From the NCBI GenBank assembly GCA_016192075.1, contig JACPUU010000011.1, positions 1 through 64,000 on the forward strand: 64,000 nt of DNA, in the 5' to 3' direction. Of the stretch, positions 10,801-18,412 are shown piece after piece; position 1 is the stretch's first letter; the number at the start of each line of letters is the position of its first letter. Position numbers and translations under genes: made by a program. The notes under the pieces were generated by a model. That model was given only the letters and a program-made list of their open reading frames with translations. It did no database searches and was not told the DNA's origin. This DNA is from Bacteroidota bacterium. Its GTDB lineage: Bacteria; Bacteroidota; Bacteroidia; Flavobacteriales_D; Crocinitomicaceae.

Positions 10801-11029
10801 CAACATCTGCAACCTGCGCTGTATAATCTGTATACGTACCGCTAAGACCAGCCCCGAGCGCACCGGATGATTGATTAATTGTTTGTGACTGCCCGACGAG
10901 TGTCACATTCCAAATTTCCGTGTCGTAGACGCTAGTCGCATTGGATGCACAATACTGCGCTGAAGCAGTATTGGCAACCAAAGCCAAAAGCAAAACTCCT
11001 CCGGAAAACCGTAGTAATTTTCTTTTCAT
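7808..11029 (-). CDS. T9SS type A cargo protein with GEVED and five fibronectin III domains
   Basis: The product is 1073 aa and predicted extracellular. In order it has: a signal peptide (MKRKLLRFSGGVLLLALVANTASA-Q); a GEVED domain (YIDWNQDFDF ... YGETEDYTL, about residues 25-180); five fibronectin III-like modules of about 90-100 residues, each with a W-x-x-x/E-W/YG-x-x-GF-x-x-GTG signature (about 185-665); a PPC-like beta-sandwich (about 670-820); a region with two Ig/PKD-like repeats; and a C-terminal T9SS type A sorting domain beginning VVFPNPVSDHL and ending in EVRIVKN. Family knowledge says the sorting domain directs export through SprA and cleavage or anchoring at the surface. Adhesion or matrix binding is likely but inferred. 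It is flanked by its own promoter and a strong terminator, so it is probably monocistronic. It interrupts the VCBS paralogue cluster. Confidence 0.88.
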   Translation of the reverse strand: MKRKLLRFSGGVLLLALVANTASAQYCASNATSVYDTEIWNVTLVGQSQTINQSSGALGAGLSGTYTDYTAQVADVAPYQSYTISTLTGDDGSGPTYYSRRTAVYIDWNQDFDFLDAGELIGTSPYAGGAPISYNYALTVPGTAVTGNTRMRVVCRETSLVPASCGTYTYGETEDYTLNVLPPPTCLPVTSVNASAVGATSATIGWTLLDGLQTNWIIEYGFDGFTPGTGTLVPVITNPYVLTGLNPETVYDYYVYADCGGGDISYPSNVGTFTTTPLCPIPTAPNTTNLTSSSVDLNWTAGGLESLWDVEWGTYGFLLGTGVQDFSLPSATDPLSGLSPNETYHWYVRAVCDLNTGDGVDTMSYFVGPLSFSTPTACANPSALNVTNDNGFQADLGWTAGGLETAWNIQWGESGFPLGGTGSNLISNTSLVPAPVTGLTPNTSYQFYVQAICGPTPDELSGWVGPFTWTSATFCATPSSLGTSIIGTDNAVIDWTENGTSTDWTVEYGVSGFTQGTGTSVAVTTTPTTVLTGLTADTDYCFYVQSNCGSTSDSASAWAGPYCFTTSATCPAPSNLNAINITSSAANLLFQAGGSETMWDIEWGQPGFTPGTGEELGSVASTVDNPYYATGLNEAAPYQYYVRAVCGGTDGSSTWTGPYSFSTLLKNNVPCEAIEIVVNAPQIQHYNTGATVDAGEVVPPIVTGQCLSQTSWCSAVSGKSVWFTFKAPSTGAATISTFGDLTNHRTQVAVYTTGDCSIYANYDLIGANTLDPASTQPPYGSTLTLCSLIPGDTYYIKVDAATTTGPGNFGIEVYSVDPAISAGSSLGAAICENTGSFDLFQTITGNTTTAGTWYNPSPGVGNDLPNVVDFTGVGAGTYPFFYVDGSVCGSDTVETSVTVEEGPSAGGDNAITACNSENIYLIQHLTGVPFMGGTWTDNDATGALVNDIFQSNMFVAGTYSFTYTVTSTTSCPDASSTLTITLDDCVGLGISEEENNGLVVFPNPVSDHLTVQISAVENGVIEVFDLQGKLLFSQNIGNYSGNYILDMNSYEDGVYMIRVSSDNNMQEVRIVKN

Positions 11030-11419
11030 AATAGATAGATAAGTTTAAGTTCGGAGCAAAGGTAAGGCTACCCTTTAGTGTGAAGTGCAAATTGTTAATT
11101 AGTAAGATTTTTTGCAAATCCAATTTTTAAGGAAGCAATCTGATGAAACGATTTAAATTTCGTTAGAAAATTTTTTTGTTTCAAGCCATTTCATTTCGTC
11201 GAATACTAAATCGATTTTGGTCATTAAAATTGGCCCGATTAACAGCTTTTTACAGAAAGCAGGTTTTACGTTTGGAAACCGAATTGAAAACGGGATTTGT
11301 TTGTTTTCTATCAAAAATTCAAACATCTGATAGAATCATATACAAGTAGCTCTCCAATAAGCGGGTCACGATTTTCTAAATTAGGCTGGCTTAATTAACA
11401 ATTAAGTACTGTTCGCAAT
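11030..11419. other. Gene-free intergenic stretch of 390 bases
   Basis: No convincing coding frame or RNA gene is seen. The right-hand end follows the stop of the lipoprotein gene at 11420-14713, and no good intrinsic terminator was found there. The left-hand end holds the promoter and leader of the gene starting at 11029. The rest is A+T-rich with only short imperfect inverted repeats. Confidence 0.6.
11057..11091 (-). promoter_or_regulatory. Bacteroidota-type promoter for the GEVED/FN3 cargo gene
   Basis: On the minus strand TACCTTTG (11064-11057) matches TAnnTTTG, and TTTG (11091-11088) lies 23 bases upstream as the -33 element. The short leader up to the ATG at 11029 contains ACTTAAACTTA, shared with the paralogous gene starting at 972. 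Confidence 0.55.
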
Positions 11420-14400
11420 CTATTTAAGCTGACTGAATGCAAAAACCGGCATATTATTTGATGCAACAAAAACTGTTTTTCCAATCATCAAAATATCCCG
11501 TACATCAGTATTTGCAAAGAAGCCTGATTCGGCAGGTGCAAGCTGGGTGAAATTACCCTGCCCGTCACCCAGCAGTAAAATTCCACGCCCGGCATCGTAA
11601 CGAATGGTTTCTACCTCAGCCTGAAAATTATTGCCTGCCCCCAGCACATCCAAATTTCCATCACCGTTAAAATCTGCCGCAACCGTTTTATTGAGCGGAC
11701 CCAACTGAGCATAAACCGGAAGAGGCGTAAGCACAAACGACGAACCTTTACTTAATAAAATACATGACCTGAATTCATGTGCCGTATAATGAAGTGCGCT
11801 GTTCAGCTTATCATCACCATAAATCTTCTTTAAATCAGCACCTGCAAAATCGGTATAGGTAGGAAACTTTTGTTCAATAAATGGTGTTTGCTCACTTGAA
11901 CATTGCCTTCCCCTGACAGGATAACAAACTCCATCCTGGTATTTTCCAAGCACAATGTCATAGCTTTTGTTGTTATCAAAATCTGCGCAGTAAATTTCAA
12001 GCGGGTGACTGACGGAAGGATTAAATTTGTTGTTTTCACCCAGGTTGCCCAACACGTAATCATTTTTACCATCACCGTTAAAATCGCCGGCTGTAATTGA
12101 ATTCCACCAACCTTCTGATTGAGACAATCCCTGTTTGGCAGTTGCATTTACGAACACACCACCGGTATTTTCAAAAAATGAAACGGGCATCCACTCCCCT
12201 ACACAAATCAAATCAAGGTCGCCGTCTGTATCGTAATCATCAAACAAGGAAGCGGTAATCATTCCCGGACTCATCAGATCTGAAGATTGAGCTGTAATAT
12301 CTGTAAAAACACCACTGTTATTCTGCAATAAAAAACTTCGCGGTGCAAACGGATACATGCCCGGTACCTGCCTGCCGCCAACAAACAAATCGGCATCGCC
12401 GTCCTGGTCAAAATCACCGGCGCAGATACTTTGCCCGGATGTTTCCATTTCAGGCAGGCGTGCAGCTGTTTCATTGCTGAAATTGCCTTTTCCATCATTG
12501 ATGTATAACTGGTCCTGCATTTGCGGTGCGTTGAAAGCATATTCGTTTGAACCGCTTACCACATATAAATCCTGATCACCATCCTGGTCAGCATCAAAAA
12601 AAAGAGAGCCCGACTCTTCACGCGCAGCTTCTTTTTTCCATGGTCCGCTTATTTCTGAAAACGTGCCGGACGCATTCTGAACAAAAAGTGCACCCGGAAA
12701 ACCGGCAGCACCTGAAATATAAAGATCTTCCAGCGCATCACCGTTACAATCACCTTTGGACATAAACGGACCCAGCTGACTCATTTTATGAGGGAGTAAA
12801 ACCTCCCGTTTAAAATCATCAAAAAAAACTTCACGGTGAACATAGTTAACCGGCCGGTCCATTAGCAGTTCAAAAACAGGTTCGGTTATTTTTTTTGCTG
12901 GTTCTGTCAATTCTGCATCTGCATAATCTACTTCAAGCAACTGATTGGTTTTTACCTGTTGCATTTTGACCGACTTGTTATCCGGCCAGATTACTTCGAG
13001 TTCGTCAATCACGGTATGTTCACCTAATCCAAAATGTACAATTGGTTCAACGCTTGACTGGTAACCCCGCTCAACCTGAAATTCACGGTACTGAACCGTA
13101 TTACCTGTTTTCACCCGCAGTTTCACACCGGTTGCCATTCTGTTTTTTTCAGACCCTTTGAGTTTAATACGCAAATAATGATTCTGTGATTTGAGATCAT
13201 TGCGGATAATGGATGAAACCTCATCCATGTTATTCAGCGCCAGGTCAAGGTCTCCATCATTATCAAAATCAGCAAATGCAGCACCGTTTGAATTCACGGG
13301 CTGACTCAACCCCCAGGCATCTGTTACTTTTTCAAATTTCAGATGGCCGGAATTGTGAAACATGTAATTCTGAATTTTTGTTGCGGGCAAAAGTTCAAGT
13401 GCGGCCTTAAAGTTGGTTTTCTGTGTTTGATTTTGCCTGATTTTCAACGTTGCATCCACGTCACGGGCATCGCGTTTATAGCCATTGGTAATAAAAAGAT
13501 CAAGCCGGCCGTCATTATCAAAATCAGCAAACAGCGGTGCCCAGCTCCAGTCTGTTTTTGCGACCCCGGCCAGTTGTGCTATTTCAGAAAAAGTGCCGTT
13601 TCCATTATTCAGTTGCAAGGCATTGAACATATACTGGTAGTGAAATCCATTTCGCACGGACTCCCAAAACCGTTGTGTATTCATGCCGCCCATATTTCGT
13701 TTGGCACGTGCGTGATCTTCACTTACCATATCCAGCGTCATAATATCAGGCAGTTCATCATTATTAAAATCGGCTACATCATTCCCCATTGAGTAATTTG
13801 AAATGTGCTGTGTACGTTGCCATATTTCATTTTTGAAGGTGCCGTTTTGCTGGTTGATGTACATAAAATCAGGTGCTGAATAATCGTTGGAAACATAAAT
13901 ATCCTCATACCCGTCCTTGTTAAGATCAGCTATTGCCAGGCCCAGACCAAATGCGTAATTATAAATGCCGGCTTCTTTGGAAACATCAGTAAACCGGCCG
14001 CCATCATTGCGCAACAAAACATCTGAAAAAGCATCGTACGCCTTTTGAATGGTTTCACTATTTGCAGTGCCGGCCTGGCCGTTGGTGAGATTAACCTGGT
14101 TGTACAGGTGATTCATCACGTATAAATCCAGATCATCGTCATTATCGTAATCAAAAAAAGCAGATTGGGTGGTATTACGTTTAACATCTATTCCATATTC
14201 TGACGCCTTTTCTGTAAATGTCAGATCACCGTTATTGACATAGAGTAAATTTGCCAGCAGATTTTTATCTGACGGCAAGCCTGAGCGGGAAACATAAATA
14301 TCAAGCCAGCCATCGTTATTAATATCTACCATTACCACACCCGTGCGCCACCCCTCATGCGCCTTATCACCAATTGCCTTTGACGTAATATCTTCAAACT

Positions 14401-14713
14401 GCATGTTTCCTTTATTGAGGTAAAGCTGATCTGAAACCTGGTTGCCGGTAAAATACAAATCCGTCAAGCCGTCATTGTTGATATCACCAACCGCAACGCC
14501 GCCACCGTTGTAGATGTATTCGTAATTAAAGAGATTAAATGAATCTGTTTCTGTAATTGTATTGGTGAAGTTAATTCCTGACTCTTCAGGCGTAAGTGTT
14601 GTGAGGGTCATTTTGAATGCAGTTGAATCATCCGCCTGATCTGCATGGGTGTTGTTACCGGAACAGGCCGCTAAAACTGGTATAAGGGCCAGAAACAAAT
14701 AACGGTTCACCAT
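11420..14713 (-). CDS. FG-GAP/VCBS repeat lipoprotein with ASPIC/UnbV domain (paralogue 3)
   Basis: The product is 1097 aa and the closest relative, by eye, of the protein at 1082-4393. Long stretches such as YEYIYNGGGVAVGDINNDGL are identical in both. The lipobox VLAAC places the lipid-modified cysteine at residue 17. FG-GAP/VCBS repeats flank an ASPIC/UnbV domain whose HFGLG motif is near residue 560. The YPVRGRQCSSEQTPFI motif and the final EVETIRYDAGRGILLL segment are conserved. It is probably an outer-membrane or periplasmic lipoprotein of unknown biochemical role. A perfect inverted repeat directly abuts the start codon (14714-14747), which may affect translation. It is separated from the other two paralogues by a T9SS cargo gene, so this is a dispersed duplication within 14 kb. 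Confidence 0.85.
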   Translation of the reverse strand: MVNRYLFLALIPVLAACSGNNTHADQADDSTAFKMTLTTLTPEESGINFTNTITETDSFNLFNYEYIYNGGGVAVGDINNDGLTDLYFTGNQVSDQLYLNKGNMQFEDITSKAIGDKAHEGWRTGVVMVDINNDGWLDIYVSRSGLPSDKNLLANLLYVNNGDLTFTEKASEYGIDVKRNTTQSAFFDYDNDDDLDLYVMNHLYNQVNLTNGQAGTANSETIQKAYDAFSDVLLRNDGGRFTDVSKEAGIYNYAFGLGLAIADLNKDGYEDIYVSNDYSAPDFMYINQQNGTFKNEIWQRTQHISNYSMGNDVADFNNDELPDIMTLDMVSEDHARAKRNMGGMNTQRFWESVRNGFHYQYMFNALQLNNGNGTFSEIAQLAGVAKTDWSWAPLFADFDNDGRLDLFITNGYKRDARDVDATLKIRQNQTQKTNFKAALELLPATKIQNYMFHNSGHLKFEKVTDAWGLSQPVNSNGAAFADFDNDGDLDLALNNMDEVSSIIRNDLKSQNHYLRIKLKGSEKNRMATGVKLRVKTGNTVQYREFQVERGYQSSVEPIVHFGLGEHTVIDELEVIWPDNKSVKMQQVKTNQLLEVDYADAELTEPAKKITEPVFELLMDRPVNYVHREVFFDDFKREVLLPHKMSQLGPFMSKGDCNGDALEDLYISGAAGFPGALFVQNASGTFSEISGPWKKEAAREESGSLFFDADQDGDQDLYVVSGSNEYAFNAPQMQDQLYINDGKGNFSNETAARLPEMETSGQSICAGDFDQDGDADLFVGGRQVPGMYPFAPRSFLLQNNSGVFTDITAQSSDLMSPGMITASLFDDYDTDGDLDLICVGEWMPVSFFENTGGVFVNATAKQGLSQSEGWWNSITAGDFNGDGKNDYVLGNLGENNKFNPSVSHPLEIYCADFDNNKSYDIVLGKYQDGVCYPVRGRQCSSEQTPFIEQKFPTYTDFAGADLKKIYGDDKLNSALHYTAHEFRSCILLSKGSSFVLTPLPVYAQLGPLNKTVAADFNGDGNLDVLGAGNNFQAEVETIRYDAGRGILLLGDGQGNFTQLAPAESGFFANTDVRDILMIGKTVFVASNNMPVFAFSQLK

Positions 14714-14747
14714 AAAAAAAGTGTTTATGTAAACTTACACTTTTTTT
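14714..14747 (-). repeat. 11-bp perfect inverted repeat abutting a start codon
   Basis: AAAAAAAGTGT (14714-14724) is the exact reverse complement of ACACTTTTTTT (14737-14747), with a 12-base loop. On the minus strand the second arm ends immediately before the ATG of the lipoprotein gene. The inner part also contains a GTTTA-TG-TAAAC palindrome. It could be a leader hairpin or an operator. Confidence 0.6.
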
Positions 14748-14860
14748 GAGATTCAAAAAAGGCCCGGTCAATCTGCCACGCATGCCTGTTTGCAGAATGT
14801 ACCACCAGCAACAGAAATTGCAGGTGATACCCTAACCAATGGATGAAAACCATACAACCT

Positions 14861-14890
14861 TTTGGTCTATGTAAATTGTTCTTACTTTTG
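14861..14890 (+). promoter_or_regulatory. Bacteroidota-type promoter for the SDR gene
   Basis: TTTG (14861-14864) and TACTTTTG (14883-14890) are 18 bases apart, fitting the -33/-7 consensus. The ATG at 14908 follows 17 bases later. This is one of the clearest promoter matches in the window. Confidence 0.65.
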
Positions 14891-14907
14891 AGAAAAACAA
14901 ATCAGTC

Positions 14908-15693
14908 ATGAATTTAGATCTTCAGCACAAAACAGCGCTTGTATGCGGAAGCACACAGGGAATAGGTAAAGCAGCAGCCCTTGAACTTGCCAAACTGGGC
15001 GCCAACATTCTATTGCTTGCGCGTGATGAAGTCAAATTAAAATCCACACTGGCTGAACTGGATTCAAGCCGCGGACAAAAGCATGCCTATCTATCTGCCG
15101 ACTTTGGACAAACAGCTGAACTTGAAAAAAAATTAGCTGAATTTCTGAAAGACAAACCCGTTGAAATTCTGGTCAACAACACCGGCGGCCCGGCAGCCGG
15201 ACCCGTCAACACGGCCACATTAGAAGAATTCAGAGTGGCATTCAACATGCACCTGATCTGCAATCACATTCTGGTAACAGCGGTTAAAGACAAAATGATT
15301 GCAGCCGGATACGGCCGTATCATTAATGTAATTTCTACCTCCGTAAAACAGCCCCTGCCAAATTTGGGCGTATCAAACACTATACGCGGCGCGGTTGCCA
15401 ACTGGAGCAAAACCCTGGCCAATGAGCTGGGACAATTCAATATTACCGTAAATAATGTGCTGCCTGGTGCTACCAATACCATTCGCTTAAAATCTATCAT
15501 TGAAACCAAGGCTCAAAAAACCGGTGAAGCTTACGACGCCATTCTGAAACACATGGCTGATGAGTCACCCATGAAACGAATTGCCGAACCGGAAGAAGTA
15601 GCCAATGTAATTGCATTTTTAGCATCACCGGCAGCCAGCTATGTTAACGGAGTTAATGTACCGGTTGACGGCGGAAGAACAAAAAGTTTGTAA
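14908..15693 (+). CDS. Atypical short-chain dehydrogenase/reductase family protein
   Basis: This is a 261-aa cytoplasmic Rossmann-fold protein. The nucleotide-binding motif CGSTQGIG (residues 13-20, in place of TGxxxGxG), the NNTGG motif (90-94, NNAG-like) and the C-terminal PVDGGRTKSL are typical of the FabG-like SDR family. Ser143 (VISTS) occupies the usual catalytic serine position. The canonical YxxxK is replaced by S156-N-T-I-R160 in an otherwise aligned segment. This deviation is known in a divergent SDR subgroup often annotated as 3-oxoacyl-ACP reductase, so the reaction cannot be assumed. The gene has its own promoter and stands alone on the plus strand among minus-strand genes, converging on the hydrolase gene 21 bases downstream. 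Confidence 0.88.
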   Translation: MNLDLQHKTALVCGSTQGIGKAAALELAKLGANILLLARDEVKLKSTLAELDSSRGQKHAYLSADFGQTAELEKKLAEFLKDKPVEILVNNTGGPAAGPVNTATLEEFRVAFNMHLICNHILVTAVKDKMIAAGYGRIINVISTSVKQPLPNLGVSNTIRGAVANWSKTLANELGQFNITVNNVLPGATNTIRLKSIIETKAQKTGEAYDAILKHMADESPMKRIAEPEEVANVIAFLASPAASYVNGVNVPVDGGRTKSL

Positions 15694-15714
15694 CATTAAG
15701 CCTGAAACATTGCT

Positions 15715-18390
15715 TTAAAAATCTTCACGCATCATGGCATCGTATGCGCATTGATGCACTTTTTTGCGGATACCATACTCATACGTTTTGTTATTCACAT
15801 CCGGGTGAACCGCATTGGAGAGGTAAATGTAAATCAGGTTATGTTCCGGATCAACCCACAAACAGGTACCAGTAAAACCGGTATGTCCGTACGTGCCAAG
15901 AGACGCGTTTTCAGACATACCAAATGAAGTAGACCCCATGGATGGTTTATTAAACCCCAACCCGCGGAAACAATTTTGCTGTCGCGCTGTAAATTTTTCG
16001 ATTGTTTCTGCTTTCAGATAACGCTGCCCGTTATAAACACCTTTGTTTAGCCACATCTGGCACAGAATTACCAGATCACCCGCCGTTGAAAAAATACCGG
16101 CATTACCTGCAATGCCTCCATGCAGCGCTGCATTTGGATCATGTACATGTCCGTGCAAAAGCTGTTTTCTCCAATAGGTTTCATTTTCTGTTGGTACAAT
16201 AAGATCACGGCTGAAATAGTTCAGCGGACGAAACCGCGTGTGATTCATACCAAGCGGTTTGTAAAACGTATTGTACAAAAATTCTTCGTACAGATTTTTA
16301 TCTTTTAACTGTTTTCTGCTTTGTGTAAAACCAAATTTTTCAGGACTTTTTTCAATAAAGCTTTTGAACATAAAATAAAGCGTGTTCATATTTACATCAC
16401 TGTATTTGTAAGGCTTTGAGGGATCAAGGTAAATTTGGTTCAACCGCAGCCACATTGAATCCTGCTGGTCACGTTCCAGGTAAAATCCTTCGGCAACTTC
16501 GGTATTATAAACTGAATCAGGCCGGTCACAAAAAAACCGGTCGTACCGTCCAACTTCAGGAGACGTGTACCGCATGTATTTAATGATGGGAAAACCAGCC
16601 GGCAAACCACTGGTGTGCGTAAACAATTCCTGGAAAGTAATGTTGCGGATGGTGCTTGGATATGGTAAATGCTGACGCAGCGAATCTGGTAAATATTGAT
16701 TCAGACTGTCATCCATTTCATAGAGTCCCATTTCATACAGTTTCATTCCAACCAGGGTGGTAGACACAATTTTAGTCAATGACGCCAGGTCATACATTGA
16801 ATTTTCGGAGACAAGTGTCTGACCGGCGTAGGTGTACTTTCCAAAAACCCGGTCATAGATTATACACCCGTCTTTGGCTATTACTACCTGACCACCGGGA
16901 AAAGCATGATTACTCATGCAATTGTTCATCAATCCTGAAATGGCAGACAGGGTATCTTTATCCAGTCCGCAAAATTCAGGATCTGTGTGGGCCAATACTT
17001 TTTTCTCCGTAAAAATTCCCCGTATCAATGAATCGGGCGCAGCAAAATCAGCAGACAGCGGCAGCCTTGAACACAGTTGCTGCACAAATAAATCACCGTT
17101 AAAATCAGTCAGTGACGGATAATAAACCAGGTGCGGACAAGCAGAAAGCGATTCGAAATGAGCAGGGTTTGAAAAAGCCACCACTACATTTTTATCTGCT
17201 TTAACAGCGGCAATTTTTTCAAGCACCTCAGCACTGCAGGTATCATTGAGCAGAACTACTTTATTGCCCTTTGCACCTGAAATTTCATCAATTGCCAAAA
17301 CATCCAGCTTACGGCCGACGTAAGAAACACCACAATCACTCCGCACCTTTTGAGTAAGGTGAACCTCGCTTTCACCATACACCGTAAATTTGGATTTAAA
17401 GGGAACCAGTTTTTTTTCATTTCGAATAAGTGCTGTGGATTTTACCTGCATGTTCAGGCGAATGTAGCTTAACTCAGGCGCAGCATTTACTTTAACCGGA
17501 TGAGGATTGCGGAGCGCTTTACGAATCAAAATGCGGCGCGTGCTTTCATTAAAAACCACCAGGTCTTCTTCAGCCGGTTTCCAGGCAGAAAAGGTCTCTG
17601 CTGCTTCCAGCCTTCTGAAAACAAAATCGGCCCCGTGCTTCAGCAGTTCATTAATTGCCTGCTCTTTACTTTTTACAAAAAAAAGTCCGTTGTAATCATT
17701 GGCCATGCGGTATGATTCAAAATTGACCGTGTCATACCTGTTTAGATTAACCAGTACCCCGTGATGCGTTGATTTGAGCGTGGTGATAAAATCATCAAAC
17801 TGTTCAGCGGCATGGTTGTCACTATACGTGGCAACTATTGGTATCAGGCCCTGTTTTTTTGAAATGGTATCAAGCCAGATCTGGTTTGATTTATCAGGGT
17901 CAACGGTTAATTCAAAATTCAGCAAATGGTATCCGGCTTTGTCAAAAAAATCTGTGAAACCGGGATTGCGGTTTTGTTTATTGACCTGCCAGAACGGATA
18001 GGGAACGGCACCCACCAATTCAAAATAATTGGCAAAGAAAAAAGGTTGTACCAGGTTGTGTGTGTCAAGGCATTCTTTGATGCGTTGAACACTGTCAGCA
18101 TCCCATCCTGAAAAATAAAGGGCACCGGGTTGATTGGCAATAATCCACTGGCTCAGACTGTCCAGCGCAAACTGGTAATTGGCGGGAACTTCAATGATCA
18201 GGTGCTGAAAATATTTTTGCTGTTCAGTTAACCCGCCTAAAATAGAATCAGCCCAAACCGTTCCGGTAAGATCTTCGGGAGTAGCGGTAACAGAAACTTC
18301 TTCTTCACCGCCGCAGGAAAAAAGAAAAAAGGAAAGCAAAACAAAAACGAAAAGGAAACTTTTCAGGTGACGTAGCATGCTGGTTAACAT
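15715..18390 (-). CDS. Lipoprotein: degenerate GH3-like domain fused to beta-lactamase-family serine hydrolase
   Basis: The product is 891 aa. The signal ends in the lipobox FLFSC, giving Cys26. An alternative ATG at residue 5 is possible. Residues about 40-360 resemble the glycoside hydrolase 3 (NagZ-like) barrel in layout (LYFSGWDADSVQRIKE, GYHLLNFELTVDPD, ESTRRILIRKAL), but the catalytic KHFPGHG loop is absent. Residues about 480-890 form a class C beta-lactamase/penicillin-binding-protein-like domain with the SxxK motif S537-L-T-K540, a YSDVN motif and a GHTG triad. Intact GH3 plus serine hydrolase fusions are common in Bacteroidota and are thought to act on cell wall fragments. Here only the hydrolase half looks active, with a peptidase/esterase or transpeptidase-like reaction on the periplasmic or outer surface. 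The GH3 reading is inference from weak similarity. Confidence 0.82.
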   Translation of the reverse strand: MLTSMLRHLKSFLFVFVLLSFFLFSCGGEEEVSVTATPEDLTGTVWADSILGGLTEQQKYFQHLIIEVPANYQFALDSLSQWIIANQPGALYFSGWDADSVQRIKECLDTHNLVQPFFFANYFELVGAVPYPFWQVNKQNRNPGFTDFFDKAGYHLLNFELTVDPDKSNQIWLDTISKKQGLIPIVATYSDNHAAEQFDDFITTLKSTHHGVLVNLNRYDTVNFESYRMANDYNGLFFVKSKEQAINELLKHGADFVFRRLEAAETFSAWKPAEEDLVVFNESTRRILIRKALRNPHPVKVNAAPELSYIRLNMQVKSTALIRNEKKLVPFKSKFTVYGESEVHLTQKVRSDCGVSYVGRKLDVLAIDEISGAKGNKVVLLNDTCSAEVLEKIAAVKADKNVVVAFSNPAHFESLSACPHLVYYPSLTDFNGDLFVQQLCSRLPLSADFAAPDSLIRGIFTEKKVLAHTDPEFCGLDKDTLSAISGLMNNCMSNHAFPGGQVVIAKDGCIIYDRVFGKYTYAGQTLVSENSMYDLASLTKIVSTTLVGMKLYEMGLYEMDDSLNQYLPDSLRQHLPYPSTIRNITFQELFTHTSGLPAGFPIIKYMRYTSPEVGRYDRFFCDRPDSVYNTEVAEGFYLERDQQDSMWLRLNQIYLDPSKPYKYSDVNMNTLYFMFKSFIEKSPEKFGFTQSRKQLKDKNLYEEFLYNTFYKPLGMNHTRFRPLNYFSRDLIVPTENETYWRKQLLHGHVHDPNAALHGGIAGNAGIFSTAGDLVILCQMWLNKGVYNGQRYLKAETIEKFTARQQNCFRGLGFNKPSMGSTSFGMSENASLGTYGHTGFTGTCLWVDPEHNLIYIYLSNAVHPDVNNKTYEYGIRKKVHQCAYDAMMREDF

Positions 18391-18412
18391 TCAGTAAACC
18401 AAATGTACAATA

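Noticed and set aside
13343-13792. Plus-strand open frame of 149 aa opposite the VCBS lipoprotein gene
   Set aside because: The opposite strand encodes well-conserved FG-GAP repeats; similar antisense frames appear at the matching place in each paralogue, as expected from shared codon patterns.
1082-14713. Regularly spaced similar DNA segments that might suggest a CRISPR or satellite array
   Set aside because: They encode the D-x-N-x-D-G FG-GAP repeats in frame, vary in sequence and spacing, and have no constant repeat-spacer pattern.
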